A stretch of DNA of 64,000 bases from Chryseobacterium jejuense (GTDB taxonomy: Bacteria; Bacteroidota; Bacteroidia; Flavobacteriales; Weeksellaceae): contig NZ_FNEG01000002.1 of NCBI RefSeq assembly GCF_900100075.1, positions 248,001 to 312,000 of the forward strand, given 5' to 3'. The notes beneath the pieces are model-generated. The model saw only the letters and a list, made by a program, of their open reading frames with translations. It ran no database searches and was not told where the DNA came from. Both the position numbers and the translations under genes were made by a program. Shown piece by piece: positions 52,613 to 61,870 of this stretch. The stretch's first letter is position 1, and each line of letters starts with the position of its first letter.

Positions 52613-53605
52613 TTAAATCTTGATAAGAAAGCTGTTAATGTTTATTTCAGAGGAGATATTCAGCTTCTTACGGATCCTGTATTTCTTACTTTCCACAGCA
52701 CGTATACTATTGTTGGTACATTGTGCTATTTTTTTGGTATCAAAATCAAGTTTCATCAGTGCGCAAAAGAATAGCTCAGAATGAATAAGATTGGGGTTTA
52801 TCTGCAGAATTTCCGGAATGAAGTGTGGGAAAAAGATCTGAAATTTCTCAAAAAAAACAGGAGAATTATTTTCTGCCAGGCTTAAAATTTCTTGAATATT
52901 TTCTTCAGAAAGGTTATTGATAAGCATCTGGTGCTTCATTAATTCTGCATTGGTCTTTACTAAGTCCTTGATTGTGGAATCTTTTATCTCTTTTTCATGA
53001 ATCAATCCATGAATCAGTCTATCTTTTTGGGTAATAAAAACAATATCCATAAGGAAAGAAGCAATGGAAAATAATATATTTAATATTCGTATAACCTTAA
53101 AATCATCTTTTTGGAAAAATTGGCTCTTTGGAAAAAAATCAAAATTAAAATATAGACATGCAATAAAATTAATGCTGATGATAAAAACAATAAAGAGTAT
53201 GGAAAAAAAATCCATCTTATAATTTAGGAAAAATGGCACTGCAAACAAAAGACAGAAATAAAAATATTCTACTCCTGCATTTTTATAGGTATAAATATTG
53301 AAAAAGCTCACAATAAAGGTAAGCAGAACAAATATTGCAATAATCGTTGGCTTTAAAACCTTTCTGAATCGTTTCGTTTTACCCTTTATAGCCATCAAAA
53401 ATAACCAGAAAAGCGTAATCACCGTAAGAAATATTGAAGACAGCATATCTCCGAAAAAAACGATGATAAAAATGGAATAAAACAGAAATATGAAAAATAA
53501 TAAAAGTAAATACCGGTTGATAAGATGCTGATAGCTGCGATCATAATCGTCATCTATTTTCTCTTCTTCATTATTAATCAATTTAAAGAAAAATTTATAA
53601 ATCAT
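52613..53605 (-). CDS. Membrane-anchored LuxR-type HTH regulator
   Basis: 330 residues. About six hydrophobic segments (about 30-200) are followed by a cytosolic helical linker (IHEKEIKDSTIKDLVKTNAE), and a LuxR/GerE-type HTH at the C-terminus (KKIAQCTNNSIRAVESKKYRIRKKL, about 290-320). It lacks a response-regulator receiver and any TPR repeats, so a membrane-derived signal may act directly on the DNA-binding domain. Other Bacteroidota have comparable TM-LuxR proteins of unknown signal. It lies next to the HTH pair, and copy B of the operator lies upstream with a promoter about 310 bp from its ATG. Confidence 0.75.
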   Translation of the reverse strand: MIYKFFFKLINNEEEKIDDDYDRSYQHLINRYLLLLFFIFLFYSIFIIVFFGDMLSSIFLTVITLFWLFLMAIKGKTKRFRKVLKPTIIAIFVLLTFIVSFFNIYTYKNAGVEYFYFCLLFAVPFFLNYKMDFFSILFIVFIISINFIACLYFNFDFFPKSQFFQKDDFKVIRILNILFSIASFLMDIVFITQKDRLIHGLIHEKEIKDSTIKDLVKTNAELMKHQMLINNLSEENIQEILSLAENNSPVFFEKFQIFFPHFIPEILQINPNLIHSELFFCALMKLDFDTKKIAQCTNNSIRAVESKKYRIRKKLNISSEININSFLIKI

Positions 53606-53923
53606 TTTGTTGTTTTTTTATACGTTTTCTACAAAAACTCAAGTTGGGATTTGTACCACTGAAGGTGTAAATTTTCCAATATTAATAGCTTTTAAGCCAT
53701 ATAAAAAACCACAAAAACAAAATATTTGCATGTAATTTTTCGCGTTAAAAAGAATATGATTTGTGTTTTGCAGTTACAATTTACTAAAATTCAGCATTAA
53801 ATTATTAAACAAAATCGTGATTAGTGATAAAAATATCAATATTATATCCTAAAAACATTTTCGGAAATTATTTATATCATCTATCACCTAAAAAGTATTA
53901 ATAATCTATCTTTCATCAAGCTA

Positions 53924-53931
53924 CAAAATTA
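53924..53931 (-). promoter_or_regulatory. -7 element paired with operator B
   Basis: TAATTTTG on the minus strand, flanked by the same bases as the promoter of the surface protein (TGATAATTTTGT on the minus strand in both). It is exactly 32 bp from operator B. No -33 TTG at a normal distance, which would suit an activator-dependent promoter. Confidence 0.5.
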
Positions 53932-53952
53932 TCAATCTACGCAAAAGAAGTT

Positions 53953-54000
53953 TCATTTGAGGCTACTCAATATTACTCGTGCGTAATTAAACTCAAATGA
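53953..54000 (-). promoter_or_regulatory. 32-bp operator-like repeat, copy B, inside a 9-bp inverted repeat
   Basis: The core (53964-53995) has plus-strand units TACTCAATAT, TACTCGTGCG and TAATTAAACTCA, with the inner dyad ATTAC-N6-GTAAT (53972-53987). It is flanked by TCATTTGAG (53953-53961) and its exact complement CTCAAATGA (53992-54000). Confidence 0.6.
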
Positions 54001-54022
54001 TTCATTACGTAATGTTCAAAAT

Positions 54023-54052
54023 AAAAAAAGAGAGCATGTAGCTCTCTTTTGT
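54023..54052 (-). terminator. Rho-independent terminator of psd
   Basis: AAAAGAGAGC pairs perfectly with GCTCTCTTTT across ATGTA. It lies 24 bp beyond the psd stop. Confidence 0.8.
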
Positions 54053-54075
54053 ATTATATGATTAAATTAAAAATC

Positions 54076-54729
54076 TTAATCTTTCAATTTAGCGATGACA
54101 TCTAAACCTCCTTTGGTAATGTCTCCGATCTTACAGATGATTTCAGTATCTAAAGGCAGGAATACGTCCATTCTTGACCCAAATTTGATAAACCCGAACT
54201 CATGCCCGGCTTTCGCCTGATCTCCTTCATTACAGTAGAATACGATCCTTCTGGCTACATATCCAGCAATCTGTCTGAAAACTACTTTATGATTGGTTGC
54301 TGTTTCCACAGCTACCGTAGTTCTTTCATTCTCTGTAGATGACTTTTCATGCCATGCCACCAGATATTTTCCCGGATGGTATTTTTTATAGATCACTTTT
54401 CCGGTTACCGGATATCTACAGATGTGTACGTTCAATGGAGACATAAAGATAGAAACCTGAATGGCCTTTCCTTTAATGAATTCATTTTCTTCCACTTCTT
54501 TGATCATTACCACTTTTCCGTCAACCGGAGCTATCACATTCTCCCTGTGGTCAAGAATACTACGGTTTGGAACTCTGAAAAACCAGAATACAAGACAGTA
54601 AATTACCAACAAAGGTACGATGATCAACAAAGACCATATTTTAAGGAAATAGATGGCTAAAGCTCCCAATACCAGAAAAAGTATGGTTGCTACTGTAATC
54701 GTTCCTTTTGATTCTCTATGCAATTTCAT
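54076..54729 (-). CDS. psd: Phosphatidylserine decarboxylase
   Basis: 217 residues, the short form of the family. It makes phosphatidylethanolamine from phosphatidylserine at the inner membrane using a pyruvoyl group formed by self-cleavage. The cleavage site is Gly184-Ser185 (KFGSRMD). Two N-terminal membrane segments (about 12-50) precede conserved VIAPVDGKVV and FMSPLNVHICRYPVTG. The gene is 4 bp after cdsA and the last of a LUD-cdsA-psd operon, so phospholipid head-group synthesis is grouped here. Confidence 0.92.
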   Translation of the reverse strand: MKLHRESKGTITVATILFLVLGALAIYFLKIWSLLIIVPLLVIYCLVFWFFRVPNRSILDHRENVIAPVDGKVVMIKEVEENEFIKGKAIQVSIFMSPLNVHICRYPVTGKVIYKKYHPGKYLVAWHEKSSTENERTTVAVETATNHKVVFRQIAGYVARRIVFYCNEGDQAKAGHEFGFIKFGSRMDVFLPLDTEIICKIGDITKGGLDVIAKLKD

Positions 54730-54733
54730 GAGA

Positions 54734-55606
54734 CTAAATAAATTTTTCTAAAATAAAGTACAAATATACGACAGGAACGCAGATAATAAAACTATCCAGC
54801 CTATCTAATACTCCGCCATGCCCTGGAATGATGTTTCCACTGTCTTTCACACCGAAATTTCTTTTCAGTTGGCTCTCTACCAAATCTCCCAATGGAGCAA
54901 AAGCTGCCACTAGAAATCCTACAACCATCCAGTTTCCCCTCAGCTCAGGCTGATAGTGCTCTACAAAATAAGACAACACCAATGTAAGAACAACTCCTCC
55001 TATATAACCTTCCCATGTTTTTTTAGGAGAAATCTTAGGAGCCATCTTATGTTTTCCAAAGAATTTTCCTACCAGGTAAGCAAAAGTATCACTACTCCAA
55101 ATCAAGATGAAAAGGAAAAGAACTTCCAGAGAGAAGCTATCGTTATAACTGGAAAACTTTGGTAACCCTAATGCAAAACTGAACGGCAGAGCAACGTAAA
55201 TGACCGTAAAAATCAATTTTCCGCTGTCAAAGTATAATTCGTTAGGAAACTTAAATAAAGTGACTACAGCAATACCAATTAAGGCAAGAGCTAATATCTC
55301 ACTCAATCTGAAATCAAAAAAGAAATCGTGATGGAAATATCTTTTGGAAAAAACATAGAATATAAAAATAACCAATGGATACACTACCCATTTTTCATAT
55401 CCTTTTCCAAATTTCATGATCTTTACACATTCCCAGGTTCCTACGATCAATAAAAGACTTATCAAACCATAGTAAAGATACTGTTGTTGAATAAGACCAG
55501 GAAAGATACTATTGATAAGTTGCGCCCCTAACGGAGTCGAACAAAGAATGATAATGGCTACATAAACGAGACCTGAAACGGTCCTTTGAATGAGGTTTTT
55601 GTCCAA
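54734..55606 (-). CDS. cdsA: Phosphatidate cytidylyltransferase
   Basis: 290 residues with seven or eight membrane segments. Makes CDP-diacylglycerol, the precursor of all phospholipids, from phosphatidate and CTP. The CDP-diglyceride synthetase signature is complete near the C-terminus: ESQLKRNFGVKDSGNIIPGH followed by GGVLDRLDS. psd starts 4 bp downstream and the LUD-domain gene ends 24 bp upstream. Confidence 0.95.
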   Translation of the reverse strand: MDKNLIQRTVSGLVYVAIIILCSTPLGAQLINSIFPGLIQQQYLYYGLISLLLIVGTWECVKIMKFGKGYEKWVVYPLVIFIFYVFSKRYFHHDFFFDFRLSEILALALIGIAVVTLFKFPNELYFDSGKLIFTVIYVALPFSFALGLPKFSSYNDSFSLEVLFLFILIWSSDTFAYLVGKFFGKHKMAPKISPKKTWEGYIGGVVLTLVLSYFVEHYQPELRGNWMVVGFLVAAFAPLGDLVESQLKRNFGVKDSGNIIPGHGGVLDRLDSFIICVPVVYLYFILEKFI

Positions 55607-55630
55607 AATTTAAAATTTAGTAGTGGGTGC

Positions 55631-56212
55631 TTAATCTTCAAGCAGCAATAAAAACAGTTTTGCATTGGAATTCGAAGAACTGTCCATTTTATTCTGGCTT
55701 CCGCTGATGGAAGTAAGGTTCTTGATATTTCCGTTTCTTTTTATTTTCCCCATGGCATCATTCAGGTTGTTTACAATCTGTGAAACATTGGCAATGATAA
55801 TAATTCTATCCGGCAGCCTTGAAGAATGATAATGAAGAATATTATTGTGTGAAAGCATAATTCTGCCATCATACGCAATCAGATATTCACAAGTGATAAA
55901 TGCAGCATCATTAGACGACTGCAGTTCTGAAGTGTAAGGAGATTTCACAACGTTCAAAAAGTTCTGAAGTTCCTTATCCCAACAGAAAAGGTTGTTAATA
56001 CCTTCTATTTTGATAATTTGATTTAAAGTTTGTAGAGCCTCCGCTTCATCTGCACAATAATTAAAAAATCCCCCCGAATGCGTAAATAATTGCGCAAACT
56101 TATAGTCGAGATCCGCATTTTTCAGCGAATCCCCAAGCTTCTCCAGGCTCTGTTTGTCCTCTTCTTCAGGCTGGTTGGTAAGTTTGCTTACAATCCTCTT
56201 GAATAAATTCAA
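55631..56212 (-). CDS. LUD-domain protein
   Basis: 193 residues, no signal peptide. The sequence (FAQLFTHSGGFFNYCADEAE, FITCEYLIAYDGRIMLSHNN, LPDRIIIIANVSQIVNNLND) looks like the LUD domain found in lactate-utilisation proteins LutB/LutC, in a single-domain form lacking iron-sulphur cysteines. No other lactate genes are near. The position before cdsA and after ftsH is, I believe, conserved in Flavobacteria. The function is unknown; a link to membrane lipid synthesis is suggested only by position. The C-terminus is Ser/Asn-rich and ends in a hydrophobic LFLLLLED. Confidence 0.65.
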   Translation of the reverse strand: MNLFKRIVSKLTNQPEEEDKQSLEKLGDSLKNADLDYKFAQLFTHSGGFFNYCADEAEALQTLNQIIKIEGINNLFCWDKELQNFLNVVKSPYTSELQSSNDAAFITCEYLIAYDGRIMLSHNNILHYHSSRLPDRIIIIANVSQIVNNLNDAMGKIKRNGNIKNLTSISGSQNKMDSSSNSNAKLFLLLLED

Positions 56213-56239
56213 CTTAATCTATTTTTAGTCAACTTTATA

Positions 56240-56247
56240 CAAAAATA
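56240..56247 (-). promoter_or_regulatory. -7 element of the LUD-cdsA-psd operon
   Basis: TATTTTTG on the minus strand, 27 bp before the ATG at 56212. No clear -33 TTG. Confidence 0.4.
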
Positions 56248-56289
56248 GAAAATAAATTACAATAGATTCTAAAATATCTCCTTAAATAT

Positions 56290-56326
56290 GAAAAAACCTG
56301 ACAATTTTAAAGTTGTCAGGTTTTAT
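56290..56326 (-). terminator. Rho-independent terminator of ftsH
   Basis: AAAACCTGACAA pairs perfectly with TTGTCAGGTTTT across 8 nt. It separates rsfS-ftsH from LUD-cdsA-psd. Confidence 0.8.
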
Positions 56327-56347
56327 ATTTCCTATTTTTTAAGGATT

Positions 56348-58366
56348 TTAAAGCTGCGTTGGGCTTTCTGGAGCCTGTATTTCGCTTTCCTCCTCTTTTT
56401 CTTTAATCTGAGGCGTTTCCAACACGTCTGGCTGATCTTTTTCAGGGATTGTATTGGTAACCGGTTTCTCTGTCAATTCAGGATCCCAAGCTCTTTTACC
56501 AAAGATTTCCTCTAAGTCTTCGCGGAAGATCACTTCTTTTTCTAAAAGCTTATTTGCTAAAGCATCAAGTTTATCTTTGTTCTCATCCAGGATTCTTACC
56601 GCTCTTTCATATTGATTTTCGATGATCGCTTTGATCTCTACATCAATTTTGGTAGCCGTTTCTTCAGAATAAGGCTTTCCGAAATTATATTCAGATTGAC
56701 CTGAACTGTCATAGTAAGAAATGTTACCGATATTCGGGCTTAATCCGTAAATCGTTACCATTGCCTGTGCTCTCTTCGTTACAGTTTCCAAATCAGAAAG
56801 TGCTCCTGTTGAAATATTATTGAAGATCACCTGTTCAGCTGCTCTACCTCCTAATGTTGCACACATTTCATCCAACATCTGTTCAGTAGTCGTAAGCTGT
56901 CTTTCTTCCGGAAGATACCAAGCGGCACCTAATGAACGTCCTCTTGGAACAATAGTTACTTTTAAAAGTGGTGAAGCATGCTCAACCAACCAAGAGATTG
57001 TAGCATGACCTGCCTCGTGATAAGCCACTCTTCTTTTCTCAGATGGCTTAATGGCCATATTTTTCTTCTCAAGACCACCAATAATTCTATCTACTGCATC
57101 CAGGAAGTCCTGTTTTGTAACAGAGGTATGGTTGTATCTTGCTGCAATAAGCGCTGCTTCGTTACACACATTAGCAATATCTGCCCCACTGAATCCAGGA
57201 GTTTGTTTTGCTAAGAAGTCTCTGTCTACATTATCATCAAGTTTGATTTTCTTTAAATGAACATCAAAAATGTCTTTTCTTTCATGTAATTCCGGAAGGT
57301 CTACATAGATTGAACGGTCAAAACGTCCTGCTCTCATCAAAGCTTTATCAAGGATATCTGCTCTGTTGGTAGCCGCCATTACAATCACATTCACATCTGT
57401 TCCGAAACCATCCATTTCAGTAAGAAGCTGGTTCAAGGTGTTTTCTCTTTCATCGTTCCCGCCTGAGAAATTATTTTTTCCTCTTGCACGTCCGATAGCA
57501 TCAATCTCATCAATAAAGATGATTGCCGGAGACTTCGCTTTAGCCTGAGCAAAAAGATCTCTTACTCTTGAAGCACCTACTCCCACAAACATTTCCACGA
57601 AATCAGACCCTGAAAGAGAGAAGAAAGGAACTTTAGCTTCTCCTGCAACAGCTTTTGCCAATAAGGTTTTACCTGTTCCCGGAGGGCCTACCAATAGTAC
57701 ACCTTTAGGAATCTTACCTCCTAATTTTGTATATTTTTCAGAGTTTTTCAAGAAGTCTACCACTTCCTGTACTTCTTCTTTAGCACCTTCTAATCCTGCA
57801 ACATCTTTAAATGTTACCTGAATTCTTTCTTTTTCGTCAAAAAGCTTAGCTTTAGATTTCCCGATTGAGAAGATCTGTCCACCAGGGCCACCGCCACCGC
57901 CCATCTTTCTGAAAAGAAGGAAGTAGAATAATCCCAGGATAGCAATCCAGATTAATGCAGATACAAGAATATCCGTGAAAGGACTCTTTCCTGTTCCATA
58001 ATCTTTAGCTGTTTTAATAGCCGGATTGGTTGCTTTGATTTGTTCAAATTTCTGTAAGAAAAGTTGAAGATCTCCATATTTCACAGAATAATCTGCTTTT
58101 GGAGCCATATCTAAAGCTGAAAAAGGATTATTTTCCTTTCCGGTTTTAACCATTGCTGATTTCGCTTCTTTGGTAAGGAAAACATCAGCTTTCTCTATGT
58201 CTTTGTATATAATAATATTTTGGACTTTCCCCGCCTGCATTTCTCTAAAGAAACCATCTTCATCAATAGTTTTTGCTGTATCTCCACCAAGGAAATTGGA
58301 ACCAAAGAAAAGCAAAAGAGCTATGATTGCAATAGGAAAGAACCAATTGAATCCTTTGTTATTCAT
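56348..58366 (-). CDS. ftsH: ATP-dependent zinc metalloprotease FtsH
   Basis: 672 residues. A membrane-anchored AAA+ protease that degrades membrane and regulatory proteins. Two membrane segments (about 5-25 and 130-150) flank a periplasmic domain; Walker A is GPPGTGKT (about 226-233), Walker B is [11 protein letters not shown], and the zinc site HEAGH is near 449-453. The tail after about 630 is acidic and rich in Glu and Pro. It follows rsfS by 21 bp, a common order in Flavobacteria. Confidence 0.95.
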   Translation of the reverse strand: MNNKGFNWFFPIAIIALLLFFGSNFLGGDTAKTIDEDGFFREMQAGKVQNIIIYKDIEKADVFLTKEAKSAMVKTGKENNPFSALDMAPKADYSVKYGDLQLFLQKFEQIKATNPAIKTAKDYGTGKSPFTDILVSALIWIAILGLFYFLLFRKMGGGGGPGGQIFSIGKSKAKLFDEKERIQVTFKDVAGLEGAKEEVQEVVDFLKNSEKYTKLGGKIPKGVLLVGPPGTGKTLLAKAVAGEAKVPFFSLSGSDFVEMFVGVGASRVRDLFAQAKAKSPAIIFIDEIDAIGRARGKNNFSGGNDERENTLNQLLTEMDGFGTDVNVIVMAATNRADILDKALMRAGRFDRSIYVDLPELHERKDIFDVHLKKIKLDDNVDRDFLAKQTPGFSGADIANVCNEAALIAARYNHTSVTKQDFLDAVDRIIGGLEKKNMAIKPSEKRRVAYHEAGHATISWLVEHASPLLKVTIVPRGRSLGAAWYLPEERQLTTTEQMLDEMCATLGGRAAEQVIFNNISTGALSDLETVTKRAQAMVTIYGLSPNIGNISYYDSSGQSEYNFGKPYSEETATKIDVEIKAIIENQYERAVRILDENKDKLDALANKLLEKEVIFREDLEEIFGKRAWDPELTEKPVTNTIPEKDQPDVLETPQIKEKEEESEIQAPESPTQL

Positions 58367-58387
58367 TTAGACTTTTTAAAATTTTTA

Positions 58388-58753
58388 TTATTCATTTTCA
58401 ATTTTGGTAATGACTGCATCACCCCAAAGTTCTTCGATATCGTAATATTCACGTACATCTTTTTGGAAAATGTGAACCACTACTGAAACATAATCTACCA
58501 ATACCCACATTGCATTTTCAGTTCCTTCAACATGCCAAGGTCTGTCTTTCAGATCATTTCTCACTTTTTTCTCTACACTTCCAGCTAATGCCGAAACTTG
58601 TGTATTCGAGTTACCGCTACATATTACGAACGTCTCTGCTACTGAGTTTTCAATTTTCGAAAGATCGAAGATCATAATGTCTTCCCCCTTTACATCTTGA
58701 AGTGCTTCAACGATTTTATCTATTAGTGCTTGTTTTTCTGCTGTTTTATTCAT
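58388..58753 (-). CDS. rsfS: Ribosomal silencing factor RsfS
   Basis: 121 residues. Binds uL14 of the 50S subunit and blocks joining with the 30S subunit when nutrients run short. The core motif pattern is present: DIMIFDLSKIENSVAETFVI, CSGNSNTQVSAL, and PWHVEGTENAMWVLVDYVSV. First gene of the rsfS-ftsH pair, divergent from birA; -7 element TAAATTTG at 58781-58774, 20 bp upstream. Confidence 0.93.
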   Translation of the reverse strand: MNKTAEKQALIDKIVEALQDVKGEDIMIFDLSKIENSVAETFVICSGNSNTQVSALAGSVEKKVRNDLKDRPWHVEGTENAMWVLVDYVSVVVHIFQKDVREYYDIEELWGDAVITKIENE

Positions 58754-58773
58754 TAAAAAAATACTATAATCTG

Positions 58774-58781
58774 CAAATTTA
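58774..58781 (-). promoter_or_regulatory. -7 element of rsfS-ftsH
   Basis: TAAATTTG on the minus strand, 20 bp before the ATG. Confidence 0.45.
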
Positions 58782-58840
58782 TTGTTTTTTCTTTACTTTA
58801 ACCTTACTTTTACCCCCTTAATGTCTTAAAGTTTTCTTAA

Positions 58841-59557
58841 ATGAGCCAACTCTTCTATCTGAAAGAATGTTCTTCTACTAATGACGAAATATCAAAGTTT
58901 TTACTTTATGAAGATTCAGATTTTATAGGATTGCATACTTTCAATCAAACTAAAGGCCGTGGTCAGTATGGAAATGTCTGGATTCCTACCGCCGGAAAAA
59001 ATCTGGCTTATACGCTGGCAGTGAATACTCAAAACATCTTGTGCTCCGACTTTATATTCAATTATTATACCGCAATGCTTGTCAGGGATTTCCTTGCCAA
59101 TTTGGCTGATAATGACGTAAAAATCAAATGGCCGAATGATATTATCCTTAAAGGTAAAAAAATCGTTGGAATATTGATTGAAAAGAAAAAAATTAATCAA
59201 AATAATTATTTCATTATTGGAACAGGAATTAACATTCTTCAGAACAAATTTGATGAAATATCGAACGCCGGATCACTCCTGACGCAAACAGGACAGGAAT
59301 TTGATCTTGAAGAGCTTAGTTTAAACTTTCATGAATTCATGACAAAAAAACTGAAAAACATTCCTTCTGACCAGAAAATTCTGGACAGCTTCAATAAAAA
59401 TTTATTCCGAAAGGATGAGATCTCCGTTTTTGAAATTGAAAAAGAGAGACAAAATGGCATCATCCGAAATGCAGATGAAAAGGGTGAACTTTGGATAGAA
59501 TTGGAAAATGACGGTCTTCGTTCTTTCTATCACAAAGAAGTAAAGCTCCTTTACTGA
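58841..59557 (+). CDS. birA: Biotin--[acetyl-CoA carboxylase] ligase
   Basis: 238 residues, a class I enzyme without the N-terminal HTH found in E. coli, so it should not act as a repressor. It attaches biotin to the carboxyl-carrier protein of acetyl-CoA carboxylase. The biotinoyl-AMP loop is TKGRGQYGNVW; KWPNDIILKGKKIVGILIE and GTGINI are the other conserved segments. Its stop overlaps the 3' end of the convergent LptF/G gene by 7 bp, with no terminator between. Confidence 0.92.
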   Translation: MSQLFYLKECSSTNDEISKFLLYEDSDFIGLHTFNQTKGRGQYGNVWIPTAGKNLAYTLAVNTQNILCSDFIFNYYTAMLVRDFLANLADNDVKIKWPNDIILKGKKIVGILIEKKKINQNNYFIIGTGINILQNKFDEISNAGSLLTQTGQEFDLEELSLNFHEFMTKKLKNIPSDQKILDSFNKNLFRKDEISVFEIEKERQNGIIRNADEKGELWIELENDGLRSFYHKEVKLLY

Positions 59558-60663
59558 TTGGCTCTTTTGATATAAAGATATAGGGTAAGCGGAAGGAATA
59601 CCAAATTAGGCAGCCACATCGCTAAAGCCGGTGATAAACTTTTATTCTCTGAAACCACCTTTAAAGCTTCAAATGAGAAGACAAAAAGGAAGGCCAACGA
59701 TATTCCTATAGCAAGGTTAATCCCCAAACCTCCTCTTTTCTTTTGAGAAGACAAGGAAAGCGCAAGGAAAGTCAGAATAATAATAGAAACAGGCATTGAA
59801 GTTCTTTGATGAAGCTCATTCAGATAAGAATTCAGGTTACTGTTTCCTCTGGCTTTTTCTCTTTCTATGAATTTTAAAAGTTCCGGTGTGGTTTTATTTT
59901 GTCCTAAAAGTTCATTTGGGAAAAGTTCTTCCGGGGAATGGCTGTAGTTTTTCCTAAGCTCTATCCCATTATTCAGCTTTTCTGTATTATCTTTATTGAT
60001 GGTCTTTTCCAGAAAATTATTTAAGACAAATTGTTTTTTGTCCTGATCCCAATATACTTCACTGGCTTTTAATTCGTACACCATTTTTCTATGGGTGTCA
60101 AACTTTTGATACACGAAGCTTGATCCTCTTTTTTCCCTTTTATTCCAGGAATCTACGAAGATATATTCAGTTCTGCTTAACTGTGAAGAGGCTGGAGCAG
60201 TTCCAAGAATTTTTTCTTTATTGGCAGCATTATAAGTATAAGCTTCCAATTCATTTTTCTTGATATTCGCCCAGGGGAGCACCAAATGGTACACCACCAG
60301 CGCCATCAATGCAATCAGAATCGAGGTATACAGATAAGGTTTCGAAAACCTATGAAAACTGGCACCACTACTGATAATAGCTACAATTTCAGTATTATTA
60401 GCCATTCTGGATGTGAAATAGATCACGGTGATAAACACCAGAATGGACAGGAATGTCACCACAAGGTTAATGATCCAGAACGGATAAAAATGAACAAGAA
60501 AATACCCAAGATCTAATTTGGGATCAAGGGCCTTTGCATTTTCTATCCTTGGAATCTTCTGCTGAACATCAATAACAAGTACTACTATAGACAATAGTAC
60601 CAGCATGAAACTAAAAGTTCCAAGGTATTTTTTAATGATATATCTGTCTATAATCTTAAGCAT
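59551..60663 (-). CDS. LptF/LptG-family LPS export permease
   Basis: 370 residues. Six membrane segments, two groups of three around a periplasmic beta-jellyroll-like domain (about 115-285). LptF and LptG form the inner-membrane part of the ABC transporter that extracts LPS and passes it to the Lpt bridge. Motif IIDRYIIKKYLGTFSF at the N-terminus is typical. Whether it is F or G cannot be told without its partner. tgt precedes it by 7 bp. Confidence 0.85.
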   Translation of the reverse strand: MLKIIDRYIIKKYLGTFSFMLVLLSIVVLVIDVQQKIPRIENAKALDPKLDLGYFLVHFYPFWIINLVVTFLSILVFITVIYFTSRMANNTEIVAIISSGASFHRFSKPYLYTSILIALMALVVYHLVLPWANIKKNELEAYTYNAANKEKILGTAPASSQLSRTEYIFVDSWNKREKRGSSFVYQKFDTHRKMVYELKASEVYWDQDKKQFVLNNFLEKTINKDNTEKLNNGIELRKNYSHSPEELFPNELLGQNKTTPELLKFIEREKARGNSNLNSYLNELHQRTSMPVSIIILTFLALSLSSQKKRGGLGINLAIGISLAFLFVFSFEALKVVSENKSLSPALAMWLPNLVFLPLTLYLYIKRANQ

Positions 60664-60670
60664 ACGTCTT

Positions 60671-61801
60671 TTACAGTCTTTGTCTAAGAACAGGTACTAC
60701 AGAATTTTTCCACTCATAGAAGTCTCCTGCTATGATGTGCTCTCTTGCTACTTTTACCAAATCAAGGTAAAACGCAAGGTTATGGATTGAAGCAATCTGT
60801 TTCGCCAGATATTCCTTGGAAACAAACAGATGACGAAGATACGCTTTTGAATATTCACGGTCTACAAAACTGGTTCCGAATTCATCCAAAGGCGAGAAAT
60901 CACGCTTCCATTTTTCGTTTTTAAGATTCATTACCCCTTGCCATGTGAAAAGCATTGCATTTCTGGCATTTCTTGTAGGCATAACGCAATCCATCATATC
61001 GATACCTAATCCAATAGATTCCAGAATATTCCAAGGAGTTCCCACTCCCATCAGGTATCTTGGTTTTTCTTTTGGAAGGATATCTGTTACTTCATCAGTA
61101 ATTCTATACATTTCTTCTTCAGGTTCTCCTACAGAAAGTCCTCCGATGGCATTTCCTTCAGCTCCTGCTTCAGAAATTACTTCTGCTGAAATTTTTCTTA
61201 AGTCTGAATAGGTAGATCCCTGAACAATTGGGAAAAGTCTTTGTTTATATCCGTATAGTTCAGGATTATCATTAGTCCATTCGATACATCTTTTCAGCCA
61301 ACGGTGGGTAAGCTCCATAGATGATTTCGCCTGGTTGTATTCACAAGGGTAAGGTGTACATTCATCAAAAGCCATGAAGATATCTGCTCCGATCTGTCTT
61401 TGGATTTCCATTGATCTTTCCGGAGAGAACATGTGGTAGCTTCCATCAATATGAGACTTGAATCTTGCTCCTTCTTCGGTCATTTTTCTGTTACTCGCTA
61501 ACGAGAACACCTGAAAACCTCCTGAATCTGTAAGAATAGGAAGATCCCAGTTCATAAATTTATGTAAACCACCGGCATCCTGCATCGTTTCCATTCCTGG
61601 GCGAAGATAAAGGTGGTAAGTATTTCCCAAAATAATCTGGGCTTTAATGTCTTCTTTTAATTCTCTCTGATGAACTGTTTTCACACTTGCAACAGTTCCT
61701 ACCGGCATAAAAATGGGAGTTTGAATCTTCCCGTGGTCTGTAGTAATCTCCCCTGCCCTAGCTTTTCCTTCAGAGGTTTTTTCGATATTAAAAAATTTCA
61801 T
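60671..61801 (-). CDS. tgt: Queuine tRNA-ribosyltransferase, lacking the zinc cysteines
   Basis: 376 residues. Exchanges guanine 34 for a queuosine precursor in GUN-anticodon tRNAs. The substrate motif TDSGGFQVFSL has Asp92, and the nucleophile is Asp268 (GIDMMDCVMPTRNARN). Where E. coli Tgt has the zinc motif CxCxxC, this protein has LDEFGTSFVDREYSKAY (about 305-321) with none of the three Cys; the later His (SIHNLAFYL, His340) is kept. I recall a similar sequence in other Flavobacteria, so this is probably a lineage feature. The fold may be stabilised without zinc. Confidence 0.93.
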   Translation of the reverse strand: MKFFNIEKTSEGKARAGEITTDHGKIQTPIFMPVGTVASVKTVHQRELKEDIKAQIILGNTYHLYLRPGMETMQDAGGLHKFMNWDLPILTDSGGFQVFSLASNRKMTEEGARFKSHIDGSYHMFSPERSMEIQRQIGADIFMAFDECTPYPCEYNQAKSSMELTHRWLKRCIEWTNDNPELYGYKQRLFPIVQGSTYSDLRKISAEVISEAGAEGNAIGGLSVGEPEEEMYRITDEVTDILPKEKPRYLMGVGTPWNILESIGLGIDMMDCVMPTRNARNAMLFTWQGVMNLKNEKWKRDFSPLDEFGTSFVDREYSKAYLRHLFVSKEYLAKQIASIHNLAFYLDLVKVAREHIIAGDFYEWKNSVVPVLRQRL

Positions 61802-61870
61802 CTGTACACTTTTTTAGCTCACTGCAATCAGCAATTATCATTGTCCGGGCAGAACCCGCTACATCATTAT

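Larger units (their letters stand above)
53606..54022. other. Long leader/regulatory region upstream of the LuxR-type regulator
   Basis: About 470 bp from the regulator to psd; this part holds the distal promoter and operator B, leaving a leader of about 310 nt. A 30-codon frame (53639-53731, minus) lies in the leader but has no support. CATTACGTAATG (54003-54014) is a perfect 12-bp palindrome beside operator B. The remainder is AT-rich. Confidence 0.5.

Noticed and set aside
53639..53731. 30-codon minus-strand frame in the leader of the LuxR-type regulator
   Set aside because: No promoter nearer than the distal one and no coding or export character beyond some hydrophobic residues; kept only as a note.
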